From NCBI RefSeq assembly GCF_900114205.1, contig NZ_FOSH01000009.1, positions 1 through 64,000 of the forward strand: a stretch of 64,000 nucleotides of DNA, read 5' to 3'. Of the stretch, positions 47,007 through 58,035 are shown one piece after another. Position 1 is the stretch's first letter; every line of letters begins with the position of its first letter. The stretch comes from Methylophaga sulfidovorans. GTDB taxonomy: Bacteria > Pseudomonadota > Gammaproteobacteria > Nitrosococcales > Methylophagaceae. The position numbers and the translations under genes are program-made. Below the pieces are notes generated by a model. That model was not told the origin of the DNA, searched no databases, and saw only the letters and a list, made by a program, of their open reading frames with translations.

Positions 47007-47903
47007 ATGAGACATTTTTTAACTTTAAAAGACTTGGCTGCTGATGAGTTAGAAGCGTTAATTAATCGTGCATCTGAGCTTAAAGAAATGCAGCATAAAG
47101 GCGAAATCTACCAGCCTTTGAAGAATAAAGTACTGGCGATGATTTTTGAAAAATCATCTACACGTACCCGAGTTTCATTTGAATCAGCAATGATACAGTT
47201 TGGTGGTGGCTCAATATTTTTATCACCGGATGATACCCAGCTTGGCCGCGGTGAGCCTGTGGAAGATTCCGCCAGAGTAATTTCTTCCATGGTTGATGCG
47301 GTAATGATCCGCACCTTTGAACATGCCAAGATTGAAACATTTGCAAAATACTCATCTGTACCGGTGATTAATGCGTTGACGGATGATTTTCATCCATGCC
47401 AGTTATTGGCAGATATGCAAACCTATCAAGAGCATCGTGGCTCGATTAAAGGTAAGAAAGTGGTTTGGATAGGGGATGGCAATAATATGTGTCATTCATA
47501 TATCAATGCCGCGCAACAATTTGGTTTTGAGCTGCATATCGCTACTCCCATTGGTTACGAGCCGAAAGCGGATATTGTGTCATCTGTCGATGCCACTGTT
47601 GAGTTATTCAATAATCCAGCAGATGCGGCAAAAGATGCTGATCTTGTTGTTACTGATGTATGGGCCAGCATGGGCCAGGAAGAAGAACAACGTAAACGTG
47701 AAGAAGCTTTTGCTGAGTTTCAGGTCAATAATGACATTATGAAACTAGCGGCAAAAGATGCTTTATTTATGCATTGTTTACCGGCACACCGTGGTGAAGA
47801 AGTTACCGCTGATGTAATTGATGGTAAACAAAGTGTTGTCTGGGATGAAGCTGAAAATCGTCTACATGCACAAAAGGCATTATTAGAATTTTTATGTGCC
47901 TAA
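47007..47903 (+). CDS. argF: Ornithine carbamoyltransferase
   Basis: Makes citrulline from ornithine and carbamoyl phosphate. The phosphate-binding [10 protein letters not shown], the [12 protein letters not shown] and the ornithine-binding [12 protein letters not shown] motifs are intact. Length 298. It starts one base after the argD stop, so argD-argF are one operon. Confidence 0.97.
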   Translation: MRHFLTLKDLAADELEALINRASELKEMQHKGEIYQPLKNKVLAMIFEKSSTRTRVSFESAMIQFGGGSIFLSPDDTQLGRGEPVEDSARVISSMVDAVMIRTFEHAKIETFAKYSSVPVINALTDDFHPCQLLADMQTYQEHRGSIKGKKVVWIGDGNNMCHSYINAAQQFGFELHIATPIGYEPKADIVSSVDATVELFNNPADAAKDADLVVTDVWASMGQEEEQRKREEAFAEFQVNNDIMKLAAKDALFMHCLPAHRGEEVTADVIDGKQSVVWDEAENRLHAQKALLEFLCA

Positions 47904-47905
47904 GC

Positions 47906-47943
47906 TTAGAGCAAGAGCTTGTTTAACTAAGCTCTTGCTCTAA
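47906..47943. terminator. Shared bidirectional terminator of argF and murU
   Basis: A perfect 15-base stem (TTAGAGCAAGAGCTT) and 8-base loop between convergent genes. The murU stop codon lies in the loop and its last codons form one arm. Only short T runs flank it, so efficiency is uncertain. Confidence 0.7.
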
Positions 47944-48594
47944 TGATTCAAGGCGCTCAAGCGTGCCGATATCAGACCAACGACCATCATATAACTCTGC
48001 GGTCATCCTCTTATTTTTTATCGTTTCTTCAAATAATGGTCTGAGTGCTTTGCGTTCGACTTTCATATGTTGGAACAGTCGTGGATGGTAGAGACCAATG
48101 CCACTGAAGGTAAATTTATTCTTACCCTCAAGGCTGACTAAACTATCCGCTTCTATAGCAAAGTCGCCATCAGGATTATGATCAGGATTGTTTACTATAA
48201 TCAGATGGCAGTCAGTATCAGCTTCCAGCGTACGTCTGCTCAGTGCAGAAAAGTCATAGTCAGTCCAGATATCACCGTTAACCACGATAAATGGTTCATC
48301 ACCCAGCAAACTTAATGCTTGAGTTATGCCACCTGCTGTTTCCAGACTGCCTGAAGTTTCGGGCGAATAAATGATGCGACAACCGTAATTGTCACCATTG
48401 CCAAGAACAGCAGGAAACTGCTCACCCAGGTGGGCATAATTAATCACGATTTCACGGATACCTGCAGATACCAAACTCTCAATAAGGTATTCAATCAGTC
48501 TTTTCTTTCCTGCATAAACAAGTGGTTTTGGCGTGTGATCAGTTAATGGTCGCAACCTTTCACCACGGCCTGCAGCTAGAATCATTGCTTTCAT
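47923..48594 (-). CDS. murU: N-acetylmuramate alpha-1-phosphate uridylyltransferase
   Basis: A nucleotidyltransferase of the peptidoglycan recycling bypass, making UDP-MurNAc. The N-terminal signature ILAAGRGERLRPLTDHTPKPL and the metal aspartate in VVNGDIWTDYD are clear. Length 223 is the MurU size. The kinase gene amgK is just upstream with a 4-base overlap, the known AmgK-MurU pair. The pair also gives fosfomycin tolerance in Pseudomonas. Confidence 0.88.
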   Translation of the reverse strand: MKAMILAAGRGERLRPLTDHTPKPLVYAGKKRLIEYLIESLVSAGIREIVINYAHLGEQFPAVLGNGDNYGCRIIYSPETSGSLETAGGITQALSLLGDEPFIVVNGDIWTDYDFSALSRRTLEADTDCHLIIVNNPDHNPDGDFAIEADSLVSLEGKNKFTFSGIGLYHPRLFQHMKVERKALRPLFEETIKNKRMTAELYDGRWSDIGTLERLESLEQELS

Positions 48595-49583
48595 TTTATT
48601 GCCATAATTTCAGGTGTACTGGTAAGAAACTCATAGAGCGTTTCAAGCTCTTTGTATCTTTCACAGACTTCCAATACATAGTGAAGAGTAAGAGGTAAAT
48701 CATTAAGGTAATTCGCTTTACCATCGCGATAATTGAGACGACAGAAGATGCCGAGCACTTTAAGGTGTCGCTGCAATCCGGTCAAATCAAACCAACGTTG
48801 TAAATCGTTACCCTGGGACGTCGTAATCAGTTTGTTATTGATGGCTTGTTCTTTGTAGTAATTTAACCATTTTTGCTGCTGTTCAGCTGGCCACTGAATG
48901 TAACAATCTTTTAGTAATGACACCAAATCATAGGTAATAGGGCCTATTACTGCATCTTGAAAATCGATAATGCCAAGTGTGTTGTCAGCACACATCATCA
49001 GATTTCGGCTGTGATAATCTCGGTGAACGAAGCAGCTTGGTTGTTTTTTTATTTCATCAATAAGAAAGTCATAGACAGCTGTTAGCGTTTTCGGTGCTTG
49101 CAAGGATAAATGTCGAGTCAGAAACCAGTCAGGAAACAGTGACATTTCTTCACGTAATTTTGCTTCATCATAATCAGGCAAAGTTGTGTTTATCGTATTT
49201 GTCTTTTGCATTGCGACAAGCTCGTCAATGGCTTTACGGTATAGCTCATCTGCATTGACTGATGTTAATGATTTTAAAAAGGAAGTATCGCCAAAATCAC
49301 TGAGTAGTAAATAGCCATTATCTTCATCTTTGGCATAGAGATGTGGCACCGCTACATCATATTGTGAAAGAAACTCATCAACGTTGATAAAGCTGCTTAT
49401 ATCTTCATGTTCTGGTGGCGCATCCATGACGATGTATGAGTTGTCATTTTGTTTCAAACGAAAATATCTTCTGAAACTAGCGTCGCTAGAAGCAACGGTT
49501 ATCGTTAAACGATCATCAGGAAATAGTTTCTCTACCCAGGATTTAAGTTGCTCGAATCTGGCATCATTAGTCACGTTGTTCAT
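48591..49583 (-). CDS. amgK: N-acetylmuramate/N-acetylglucosamine anomeric kinase
   Basis: An aminoglycoside-phosphotransferase-fold sugar kinase that phosphorylates MurNAc at C1 in cell-wall recycling. The catalytic loop is CFVHRDYHSRNLM and the metal motif is GIIDFQDAVIGP. Length 330. It overlaps murU by 4 bases (ATGA), so translation is coupled. The role is assigned from the fold plus this pairing. Confidence 0.87.
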   Translation of the reverse strand: MNNVTNDARFEQLKSWVEKLFPDDRLTITVASSDASFRRYFRLKQNDNSYIVMDAPPEHEDISSFINVDEFLSQYDVAVPHLYAKDEDNGYLLLSDFGDTSFLKSLTSVNADELYRKAIDELVAMQKTNTINTTLPDYDEAKLREEMSLFPDWFLTRHLSLQAPKTLTAVYDFLIDEIKKQPSCFVHRDYHSRNLMMCADNTLGIIDFQDAVIGPITYDLVSLLKDCYIQWPAEQQQKWLNYYKEQAINNKLITTSQGNDLQRWFDLTGLQRHLKVLGIFCRLNYRDGKANYLNDLPLTLHYVLEVCERYKELETLYEFLTSTPEIMAIK

Positions 49584-49773
49584 GTAATTGGTTACTCAAA
49601 ATCTATGTGTTGGTTCTTTAGTTATAAATTTAGCTTGTGATGACATCACCCTGCTTATATGAAAATAGGGGTGTGAATATTATTTGTATCTGGCGTATTA
49701 TCGGGAATTATTTCCTAACTCATTAGTCCATCTGATGGGTGTTAAATAATGCTTTAGCTACAATGGAGTCGCA

Positions 49774-50184
49774 ATGAAAAAATTTTTAATATCGGCACTT
49801 TTATTAAGTGCATCGTCAGTTGTTATTGCCCAAGAGTATGTCACACCTGGTGATATGTCAGAAGAAGCTCAAACGAAAATGTTTTCTATCCTTACGGATT
49901 ACAATAAATGTATGATGCAAGGACATCTAAAATTTAGTCATACAGCTGAAAGCCCACAAAAAATGGCTGAAGACATTATGCAAAGTTGTGAAAGCCACCT
50001 TGATGAATTGAAAGCGCATTTAATTTCTAATGGTGTCGAAAAAAGTCTGGTCGAAGGTATGGCTAAGACAATGCGTTCAAAAGCCGCTCGTCAGCTTATG
50101 ACAAAAACAATGAATAATTATGCAGCACAAGCAGCGGCGATGGCCAATGCTGAAAAACAGAAAGAGCAGTCAGCAAACGAATAA
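49774..50184 (+). CDS. Secreted or periplasmic protein of unknown function
   Basis: 136 residues with a clear signal peptide (MKKFLISALLLSASSVVIAQ). The mature part is helical, with two cysteines (YNKCMMQG and QSCESHL) that could form a disulfide, and an alanine-rich C-terminus (NNYAAQAAAMANAEKQ). No recognised domain. Convergent with maf, with 6 bases between stops and no hairpin. Confidence 0.7.
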   Translation: MKKFLISALLLSASSVVIAQEYVTPGDMSEEAQTKMFSILTDYNKCMMQGHLKFSHTAESPQKMAEDIMQSCESHLDELKAHLISNGVEKSLVEGMAKTMRSKAARQLMTKTMNNYAAQAAAMANAEKQKEQSANE

Positions 50185-50190
50185 ATTTTT

Positions 50191-50781
50191 TTACTCATTG
50201 GGTTGGAGAACATCAACGCCTTCATTGTTCAACAACTCAATGAGTTTTATCAGCGGTAAACCAATTAGACTATTTGGATCATCGCCCTCTAACTTAGCAA
50301 ATAAGCTAATACCTAATCCTTCAGATTTAAAACTGCCAGCACATTGATAAGGTTGTTCTCGTTCAAGATAATAACGAATCTGCTTTTCAGTTAAATGTCT
50401 GAAATGAACAACAAAAGGCTCGACCAAATGCTGCATGGTATGGGTTTTAGCATTGTATAAGGCTAAACCAGTATAGAAAGTAACAGCCTGACCTGAAGCA
50501 GACATAAGTTGTTTTACAGCTGTTTCATGATCACCCGGTTTACCTAAGATTTTTCCCTCTATAACAGCAACCTGATCAGAACCAATAATAAGTGCTTGAG
50601 GGTAATCTTTTGCAATGGCTAATGCTTTTTCCTGTGCCAGGCGTTCAACCAGTGATGTTGCTGTTTCGCCCTCAGATACTGACTCATCTATATCAGGTGA
50701 GTACTGTATAAAATTAATAGCCAGCTTTTTAAGTAACTCAGCTCTATATGGTGAGCTGGAACCCAGAATTAATGTTTGCAT
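50191..50781 (-). CDS. yceF: Maf-like nucleotide pyrophosphatase (m7GTP-type)
   Basis: Maf-family house-cleaning pyrophosphatase that hydrolyses modified nucleotides to monophosphates. It shows [35 protein letters not shown] and [14 protein letters not shown]; the SDQV version rather than TDTV points to the YceF (7-methyl-GTP) subgroup. Length 196. Just downstream of pgm on the same strand. Confidence 0.88.
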   Translation of the reverse strand: MQTLILGSSSPYRAELLKKLAINFIQYSPDIDESVSEGETATSLVERLAQEKALAIAKDYPQALIIGSDQVAVIEGKILGKPGDHETAVKQLMSASGQAVTFYTGLALYNAKTHTMQHLVEPFVVHFRHLTEKQIRYYLEREQPYQCAGSFKSEGLGISLFAKLEGDDPNSLIGLPLIKLIELLNNEGVDVLQPNE

Positions 50782-50802
50782 GATAGTTGGGCTTTACAAG
50801 GT

Positions 50803-52470
<1,668 letters not shown>

Positions 52471-52518
52471 TTATTGCTAGACTCACGTTATTTGAATTTA
52501 ATCCACTATACTAAGTCC

Positions 52519-53412
52519 ATGAATAAGCCTCAACACATTGATAAAGCGCATTTGATGCGGATGGCCACCTACGCTTCGGTGGTCACTGCTATCACCTTGA
52601 TAATAGCCAAGTTATTTGCCTGGTTCTTAAGTGACTCGGTGAGTGTATTAGCCACATTAGTGGATTCCAGCTTGGATGTTCTGGCATCTATTTTGAATAT
52701 GATTGCCGTCCATCACGCATTACAACCAGCGGATAGAGAACATCGTTTTGGTCATGGCAAAGCCGAATCATTAGCTGGACTTGGTCAATCAATGTTTATC
52801 GCAGGCTCTGCGGGTATTCTTTTACTTCAGGCGATTAATCGCCTGTTTAAGCCTGAAGCAATGGAGCAGGGGCTGACTGTGAGTCTCGCTGTGATGATAT
52901 TTTCGATTGTAGCGACATTAGCATTAATGACTTTTCAGAATTATGTCATCAGAAAAACAGATTCAACGGCGATTAAAGCGGATGCCCTTCATTACAAAAC
53001 AGATTTATTAGTCAATGGTGGTGTCATTTTGGCTCTTGTGCTTAGTTTGAATGGCTGGCATTTGTCTGACCCGATTATTGCTATCGCCATAGCGTTGTTT
53101 ATTCTGCATAGCGCATGGGGAATTGTTAAAGAGTCAATTGATCTACTTATGGATCATGAATTACCGGATGAAGAACGGGAAAAAATTAGTGCATTGGTTT
53201 TGCAGCATCCGCAAGCACGAGGTTTACATGATTTGCGGACTCGTCGTTCTGGTACCACTGTTTTTGTACAGCTTCATTTGGAACTGGATGAAACACTCAC
53301 TTTAAGAGAGGCACATGAGATTGCCGATAAGCTTGAGCATCAGATAGCTAACTTATTTGATGATGCTGAGGTGATTATCCATGAAGATCCCATCACGCAT
53401 TTACCTCTGTAG
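52519..53412 (+). CDS. fieF: Cation diffusion facilitator (FieF-like iron/zinc efflux)
   Basis: Inner-membrane metal/proton antiporter. The transport site is seen in LVDSSLDVLAS (helix 2) and DALHYKTDLLVNGGV (helix 5); AKSESLAGLGQ and HRFGHGKAESLA are typical of FieF. The C-terminal cytoplasmic domain ends with HEDPITHLPL. ATG 52519 gives 297 residues, the usual size; the frame to 52474 has no site. Metal choice (Fe, Zn or Cd) cannot be told from sequence. Confidence 0.9.
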   Translation: MNKPQHIDKAHLMRMATYASVVTAITLIIAKLFAWFLSDSVSVLATLVDSSLDVLASILNMIAVHHALQPADREHRFGHGKAESLAGLGQSMFIAGSAGILLLQAINRLFKPEAMEQGLTVSLAVMIFSIVATLALMTFQNYVIRKTDSTAIKADALHYKTDLLVNGGVILALVLSLNGWHLSDPIIAIAIALFILHSAWGIVKESIDLLMDHELPDEEREKISALVLQHPQARGLHDLRTRRSGTTVFVQLHLELDETLTLREAHEIADKLEHQIANLFDDAEVIIHEDPITHLPL

Positions 53413-53485
53413 CCTTAATATAAAGTGAATACAATACAATCACTATTTCGTATAATTAGCACACAACAATATTGAGGCCAGTACA

Positions 53486-54082
53486 ATTATTACCTTCGAT
53501 TTATCCACCCAAATAGCCATTGCTGTCGCAGTTTGTGTTCTACTCTGTTTACTGTTTGTGGTTAAACGCAATAGAAAACGTTCACGTTATACAAGAAAGC
53601 TGGAACGTTCATTACAGTCAATAAAAAAGCAAGAAGCGAAATCTATTATTATTCCTGATGGTTTAGGTGGGGCGATAGAAATTGAACGCTTACTCCTGAT
53701 TGAGCAAGGATTACTGATTATTGAAACATACCCGATGTCAGGACATTTATTTGGTGCAGATCACATAGATCAATGGACACAAATTATCGATGGTAGGAGC
53801 TTCAAATTCACCAATCCATTACATAGAATCTATAACACTAAACACGCTTTACAATTATTAGCACCCAAAGTCCCTATCTTTTGCCGTATTGTGTTTTCAG
53901 AGAATAGTAACTTTCCTAAAGGCAAACCGAGTGAAGTCTCTGTTATCAAAACATTAGATGAAGATTTGCAGGGGCTTTCTAAAGAGCCAAGTATCAACCA
54001 ACTTGGAGAGATTGCATGGGAGCGGATTATTAGAATCGCTCGTACTGACGGCCAAACATTGTTGAGGGATGTCAAAATATAA
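53486..54082 (+). CDS. NERD-domain protein with N-terminal membrane anchor
   Basis: A nuclease-related (NERD) domain occupies most of the protein (LGGAIEIERLLLIEQGLLIIETYPMSGHLFG, then QWTQI and NPLHRIYNTKHALQ). The GTG at 53558 is the first conventional start. The same frame is open for another 34 codons upstream, up to TAA at 53453, and encodes a textbook membrane helix (IAIAVAVCVLLCLLFVVKRNRK). The only start-like codons there are ATT at 53486 and 53489, about 8 bases after TGAGG, so a rare ATT start is inferred. The next gene begins at the stop (TAATGG). NERD function is not well defined. Confidence 0.8.
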   Translation: MITFDLSTQIAIAVAVCVLLCLLFVVKRNRKRSRYTRKLERSLQSIKKQEAKSIIIPDGLGGAIEIERLLLIEQGLLIIETYPMSGHLFGADHIDQWTQIIDGRSFKFTNPLHRIYNTKHALQLLAPKVPIFCRIVFSENSNFPKGKPSEVSVIKTLDEDLQGLSKEPSINQLGEIAWERIIRIARTDGQTLLRDVKI

Positions 54083-54990
54083 TGGAAACCAAACCACTTG
54101 TTCTTGCTATTTCTTCCAGGGCTTTATTTGACTTGGATGAAAGCCATAGAATCTATGAAGAACAAGGCACAGAGGCTTATTGTCAATATCAAATCGAAAA
54201 TGAGGATGTGCCTTTGTCGCCCGGTGGCGCTTTTAGTTTAGTGCGAAAATTACTGGCATTAAACGATAACAATCCAAATACGCCAAAAGTTGAAATCATT
54301 CTTTTATCACGTAATTCTGCAGATACTGGCTTACGTGTGTTTAATTCCATACAACATCATAAACTCGCGATTACTCGTGCGGTATTTACATCCGGAAGTA
54401 GTCCGTACAGATATGTAGCGCCGTTTAATGCGCATCTATTTTTATCAACGAGCTCTGAAGACGTTGGTATGGCTCTGGAAGCAGGTATTGCCGCCGCGAC
54501 TATTCTGCCGTCTCATATCAGAAATAATAATGATAGTGATCAGCTGAGGATTGCATTTGATGGTGATGCTGTTCTTTTTTCCGATGATTCTGAGCGTATT
54601 TTTAAAGAAAAAGGCTTGAAAGCGTTTACCGAAAATGAGCAACAGACAGCACATGAACCATTACCTGGTGGCCCATTCAAAGCTTTCCTGATGGCACTAA
54701 ATCAGATTCAGACGGAATACAGCGAGAATGAATCACCTATCAGAACAGCCTTAGTGACGGCACGTTCTGCGCCGGCACATGAACGTGTCATTCGTACATT
54801 AAGAGCTTGGGATATCCGAATCGACGAAGCCATCTTCCTCGGCGGAATGGATAAAGGTCCTTTTTTGAAGTCATTCGGCGCTGATATCTTTTTTGATGAC
54901 CAGGAAAAGCATTGTCAATCAGCTGTAGAACATGTTGCTACCGGACATGTTCCTCATGGTGTAGCAAATCAAAAAAAACAGCAGGATTAA
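54082..54990 (+). CDS. Cytosolic 5'-nucleotidase-like protein (PF06189 family)
   Basis: 302 residues. AISSRALFDLDESHRIYEEQG has the acidic nucleophile loop, and later RIAFDGDAVLFSDDSERIFKE holds a second haloacid-dehalogenase-type acidic pair. FLGGMDKGPFLKSFGADIFFDDQEKHC closes the site. The family removes phosphate from nucleoside 5'-monophosphates. It overlaps the NERD gene stop by one base and precedes the HDOD gene by 6, so the three are probably one transcript. Confidence 0.85.
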   Translation: METKPLVLAISSRALFDLDESHRIYEEQGTEAYCQYQIENEDVPLSPGGAFSLVRKLLALNDNNPNTPKVEIILLSRNSADTGLRVFNSIQHHKLAITRAVFTSGSSPYRYVAPFNAHLFLSTSSEDVGMALEAGIAAATILPSHIRNNNDSDQLRIAFDGDAVLFSDDSERIFKEKGLKAFTENEQQTAHEPLPGGPFKAFLMALNQIQTEYSENESPIRTALVTARSAPAHERVIRTLRAWDIRIDEAIFLGGMDKGPFLKSFGADIFFDDQEKHCQSAVEHVATGHVPHGVANQKKQQD

Positions 54991-54996
54991 CCCCCA

Positions 54997-55698
54997 ATGG
55001 TCAATGCGTCGATATCTGATTGGTTAAAACAACTCAGTGAAGAGGATATGCCAATCTTTTCTGGGACAGTAGCCAATGTCACAAAAGCATTAAACAGTGG
55101 CAAAAGTTCAGCTTCCGATGTGGCTAATATTATCCTTCAGGATGCCTCTTTAACGAGCCGTGTTCTAAAAGCGGTAAACACCGTACATTTTAATCCTTCC
55201 AGACATAGTATTAGTACCGTGTCTCGAGCCGTAATGGTAATGGGCTTTGATCAAATAAAAGTCATTACTCTCTCAATGGCACTCATCGATAATCTGAGAA
55301 TAGGGGAGCAGCGTGCTCAGTTGATTCAAGAAATGGCTTTTGCATTTCATGCTGCTACTCAGGCTCAAGAGTTTGCAAAACAGTTGAAGTTAGACGATGC
55401 CGAAGATATTTTTGTAGCCACATTACTTTCACATCTTGGTTATATGGCATTTTGGGCGTTTGCTGGCGAAGAAAGTCAGGCGCTGCTTAGCGAAATGCAT
55501 GAAGGGAAAGAACCGGCTCAGGCAGAGTTGAAAGTGCTGGGTTTCAGACTAACCGACTTAACAAAAACCTTGTGCCACGACTGGTCATTAGGTGAGTTGC
55601 TTAATGAATATTTAAATAATCGCTTGTCAGCAAAAAACACTAAGGTTATTTCTCTGGCTGTTGATATTGCAACAACAGCACAGCAAGGCTGGAAGTAG
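54997..55698 (+). CDS. HDOD-domain protein, N-terminal part of an interrupted HDOD-GAF gene
   Basis: The HDOD fold (about residues 15-215; IILQDASLTSRVLKAVNTVHFNP and VSRAVMVMGFDQIKVITLSMALID) is related to HD phosphohydrolases but is usually a signalling module. It ends in an in-frame TAG at 55696-55698, right after DIATTAQQGWK. The same frame resumes with VELETLSKRVAQICDVSVEKAKNL, which in related proteins continues directly from GW. So this is one gene with a nonsense codon (a CAG-to-TAG change would fit). The HDOD part itself is intact and may still be made. Confidence 0.85.
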   Translation: MVNASISDWLKQLSEEDMPIFSGTVANVTKALNSGKSSASDVANIILQDASLTSRVLKAVNTVHFNPSRHSISTVSRAVMVMGFDQIKVITLSMALIDNLRIGEQRAQLIQEMAFAFHAATQAQEFAKQLKLDDAEDIFVATLLSHLGYMAFWAFAGEESQALLSEMHEGKEPAQAELKVLGFRLTDLTKTLCHDWSLGELLNEYLNNRLSAKNTKVISLAVDIATTAQQGWK

Positions 55699-56428
55699 GT
55701 GGAGCTCGAAACGTTATCAAAGCGAGTGGCTCAAATTTGCGATGTATCTGTTGAAAAAGCGAAAAACTTAGTTTTGTTCAACGTCAATAAATCTAAAGAA
55801 CTGACACTGCTTTATGGCAGTGAGCAAATCAGCAGAGCAATTCTGTTGCCTGACCATATTGATGACGATGAAGATTTACCACAGCTTGATATCCCGAACC
55901 TTGTGGATGATTTTGCTGAGCCAGATTTTGATTATCTGATGAAAGTGTCACAAGAGATGGCCCAGGTAGTACAAGAACTACCACCACCCTCTATTAGTAT
56001 TGTTTTGGAAATGACACTGGAAGGACTTACACGCGGTTTGGGTATGGATCGCGCTATATTTATGCTGCTGAACGAAACGCGAACAAAATTAACCTGCAAA
56101 TCAGGCCTAGGAAAACAAGTCGATGAACTCAAGCAACAGTTAATCATTGATTTGGCCACCAATCAGGCATTCAAGAATGTAGTTGAGCAGCGTCAGCCAT
56201 TATTGCTGATGAAAAATGATAAAGACTACTTTCAAACAAATCAGAGCAATAATAGACGGCTCAGCTTATTTGCTCATGCCAGTGGTGTTAAAAAATAAAG
56301 TCATTGGTCTGTTTATGGCGGATCGTAGCTCAAGCAAACGAGATATTTCCCAGCAAGAATTCATTGCATTTCAGCAGTTTTGCCAGCAAACGAACATGGG
56401 AATTAGTTTTTTAGCACTTCAAGGCTAG
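55699..56428 (+). pseudogene. GAF-domain C-terminal part of the HDOD gene, with a further frameshift
   Basis: Beyond the TAG the frame encodes a helical linker and a GAF domain (SISIVLEMTLEGLTRGLGMDRAIFMLLNETRTKLTCKSGLG). Around 56235-56270 it goes wrong (LSLFAHASGVKK then stop). The frame one base over carries the rest of the GAF domain (AYLLMPVVLKNKVIGLFMADRSSSKRDISQQEFIAF) up to TAG at 56428. One inserted or deleted base explains it. GTG at 55699 is a poor start. Two separate lesions in one gene make loss of the full-length protein likely. Confidence 0.85.
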
Positions 56429-56448
56429 TTTTCTCGAAACGTTATCGC

Positions 56449-56454
56449 TATAAT
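56449..56454 (+). promoter_or_regulatory. -10-like element before tRNA-Leu
   Basis: TATAAT lies 45 bases before the tRNA. A clear -35 is not seen at the right distance (TAGTTT region). A weak call based on position. Confidence 0.4.
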
Positions 56455-56498
56455 AGCCGACTTCTTTCAGGCATCAGGCATGTCTGATAAATGAATAT

Positions 56499-56583
<85 letters not shown>

Positions 56584-56645
56584 TTACTACAAATAGGCGG
56601 ATGGCGAAACCGCCATGCCTAAATCCCCATGTTTGAGGTTAGAGA

Positions 56646-57947
56646 ATGCAAGTTACTGTAGAAAACGTGAGCGAACTTGGTCGCCGTATGACCGTCACAG
56701 TCGAAGATGCCAATATCGAACAAGCAGTACAGGAACGCCTTAAGTCAATTAGACCTAATGTGAAAATGGCCGGTTTCCGTCCCGGCAAAGTACCGATGAA
56801 CATGGTCGTTAAAACACATGGCCCATCAGCACGTCGTGAAGTGATCGACTCTCTTGTTCAGGAAAGCATGCGTGAAGCCTTCACTCAAGAAGGTGTTAAC
56901 CCAGCAAGCCCTCCACATATCGATAGTATGGATGAAAAAGGCAGTAACTTCGTCTATACCCTCAACTACGAAGTCTTCCCTGAAGTAGAAAATGTCAAAC
57001 TTGATGACATTACCCTGGAAAAAACAGTTGCTGAAGTGACTGATGAAGATGTAGACCGTATGCTGGAAACCTTACGTGAACAGCGTATGTCATGGGAACC
57101 ATTAAAACGTGGTGCAAAAGAAGGTGACGGCGTCACTATTGATTTTGTCGGCACGATTGATGGCGAAGAATTCCAAGGTGGTAAAGGTCAGGATGTTCTT
57201 TTGGAGCTAGGCGAAGGTCGTATGCTGCCTGAATTTGAAGAACAACTCATTGGTAAAAAAGCTGACCAGGAAGTTGAGATTACATTAACTTTCCCAGAAG
57301 ATTATCGTGCTGAGCACCTTCAAGGTAAAGAAGCTAAGTTTGCTGTTACCGTCAAACAAGTCGCTAAGAAAAAATTACCAAAGCTTGATAAAGAGTTTGC
57401 TGCATTATGTGGTGTTGAAGAAGGCATTGCCGCTTTGAAAAAAGAAGTGCGTGCCAATATGGAACGTGAGCTGAGTTCAGCTTTAAAAACACTGAATAAG
57501 CGTAAAGCAATGGATTCTATCGCGGAAAACAATGAAGTTGCTCTACCTTCAGCGCCAGTACAGCGTGAAGCTGAATATCTTGTTGAACAAGCAAAGAACA
57601 ATCTCCGCAATCAAGGCGTTAATGTTGAAGGCTTGCCTTTCAATCCAGATAATTTTAAAGATAATGCTGAAAAGCGTGTTAAGTTAAGTCTTTTGATTGG
57701 TAAGATTATTTCAGATAATGAAATTCGTCCTGATGAGGATCGCGTAAAAGAAGCTATTGACGCAATTGCTGCTAGCTACGAAGATCCAGAAGAAGTTGTC
57801 ACTTTCTACATGAATAATCAAGAAAGACTGTCTGAAATTCAGATGACAGTTGTTGAAGATATGGTTGTTGAATGGATTTACGACCATGTTAAAGTAGAAG
57901 AGAGTACATCAACATTCTCAGACGTCGTTAATGCAGTATCTAATTAA
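56646..57947 (+). CDS. tig: Trigger factor
   Basis: Ribosome-bound chaperone and prolyl isomerase. The ribosome-binding signature is seen in VKMAGFRPGKVPMNMV (about residue 40). The FKBP-type domain is about 155-245 (GDGVTIDFVGTIDGEEFQGG), and a long helical C-terminal domain follows. Length 433 is normal. First gene of the tig-clpP-clpX-lon block. AGAGA precedes the ATG, and a terminator follows. Confidence 0.97.
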   Translation: MQVTVENVSELGRRMTVTVEDANIEQAVQERLKSIRPNVKMAGFRPGKVPMNMVVKTHGPSARREVIDSLVQESMREAFTQEGVNPASPPHIDSMDEKGSNFVYTLNYEVFPEVENVKLDDITLEKTVAEVTDEDVDRMLETLREQRMSWEPLKRGAKEGDGVTIDFVGTIDGEEFQGGKGQDVLLELGEGRMLPEFEEQLIGKKADQEVEITLTFPEDYRAEHLQGKEAKFAVTVKQVAKKKLPKLDKEFAALCGVEEGIAALKKEVRANMERELSSALKTLNKRKAMDSIAENNEVALPSAPVQREAEYLVEQAKNNLRNQGVNVEGLPFNPDNFKDNAEKRVKLSLLIGKIISDNEIRPDEDRVKEAIDAIAASYEDPEEVVTFYMNNQERLSEIQMTVVEDMVVEWIYDHVKVEESTSTFSDVVNAVSN

Positions 57948-57969
57948 TTAACAACGCTGATATTGAATG

Positions 57970-58010
57970 CAGCCCGTACTCATGTGAAATGGGTATGGGC
58001 TGTTTTTTTA
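57970..58010 (+). terminator. Terminator after tig
   Basis: CAGCCCGTACTCAT pairs with ATGGGTATGGGCTG (two G-T pairs) over a 5-base loop, followed by seven T. It separates tig from clpP. Confidence 0.88.
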
Positions 58011-58035
58011 TTGGGACCTTGAAATTAGGATGGTT

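Noticed and set aside
56600-56645. Heat-shock promoter before tig (CCCCATGT)
   Set aside because: The -10-like half is present, but no CTTGAA-like -35 occurs at the right distance.
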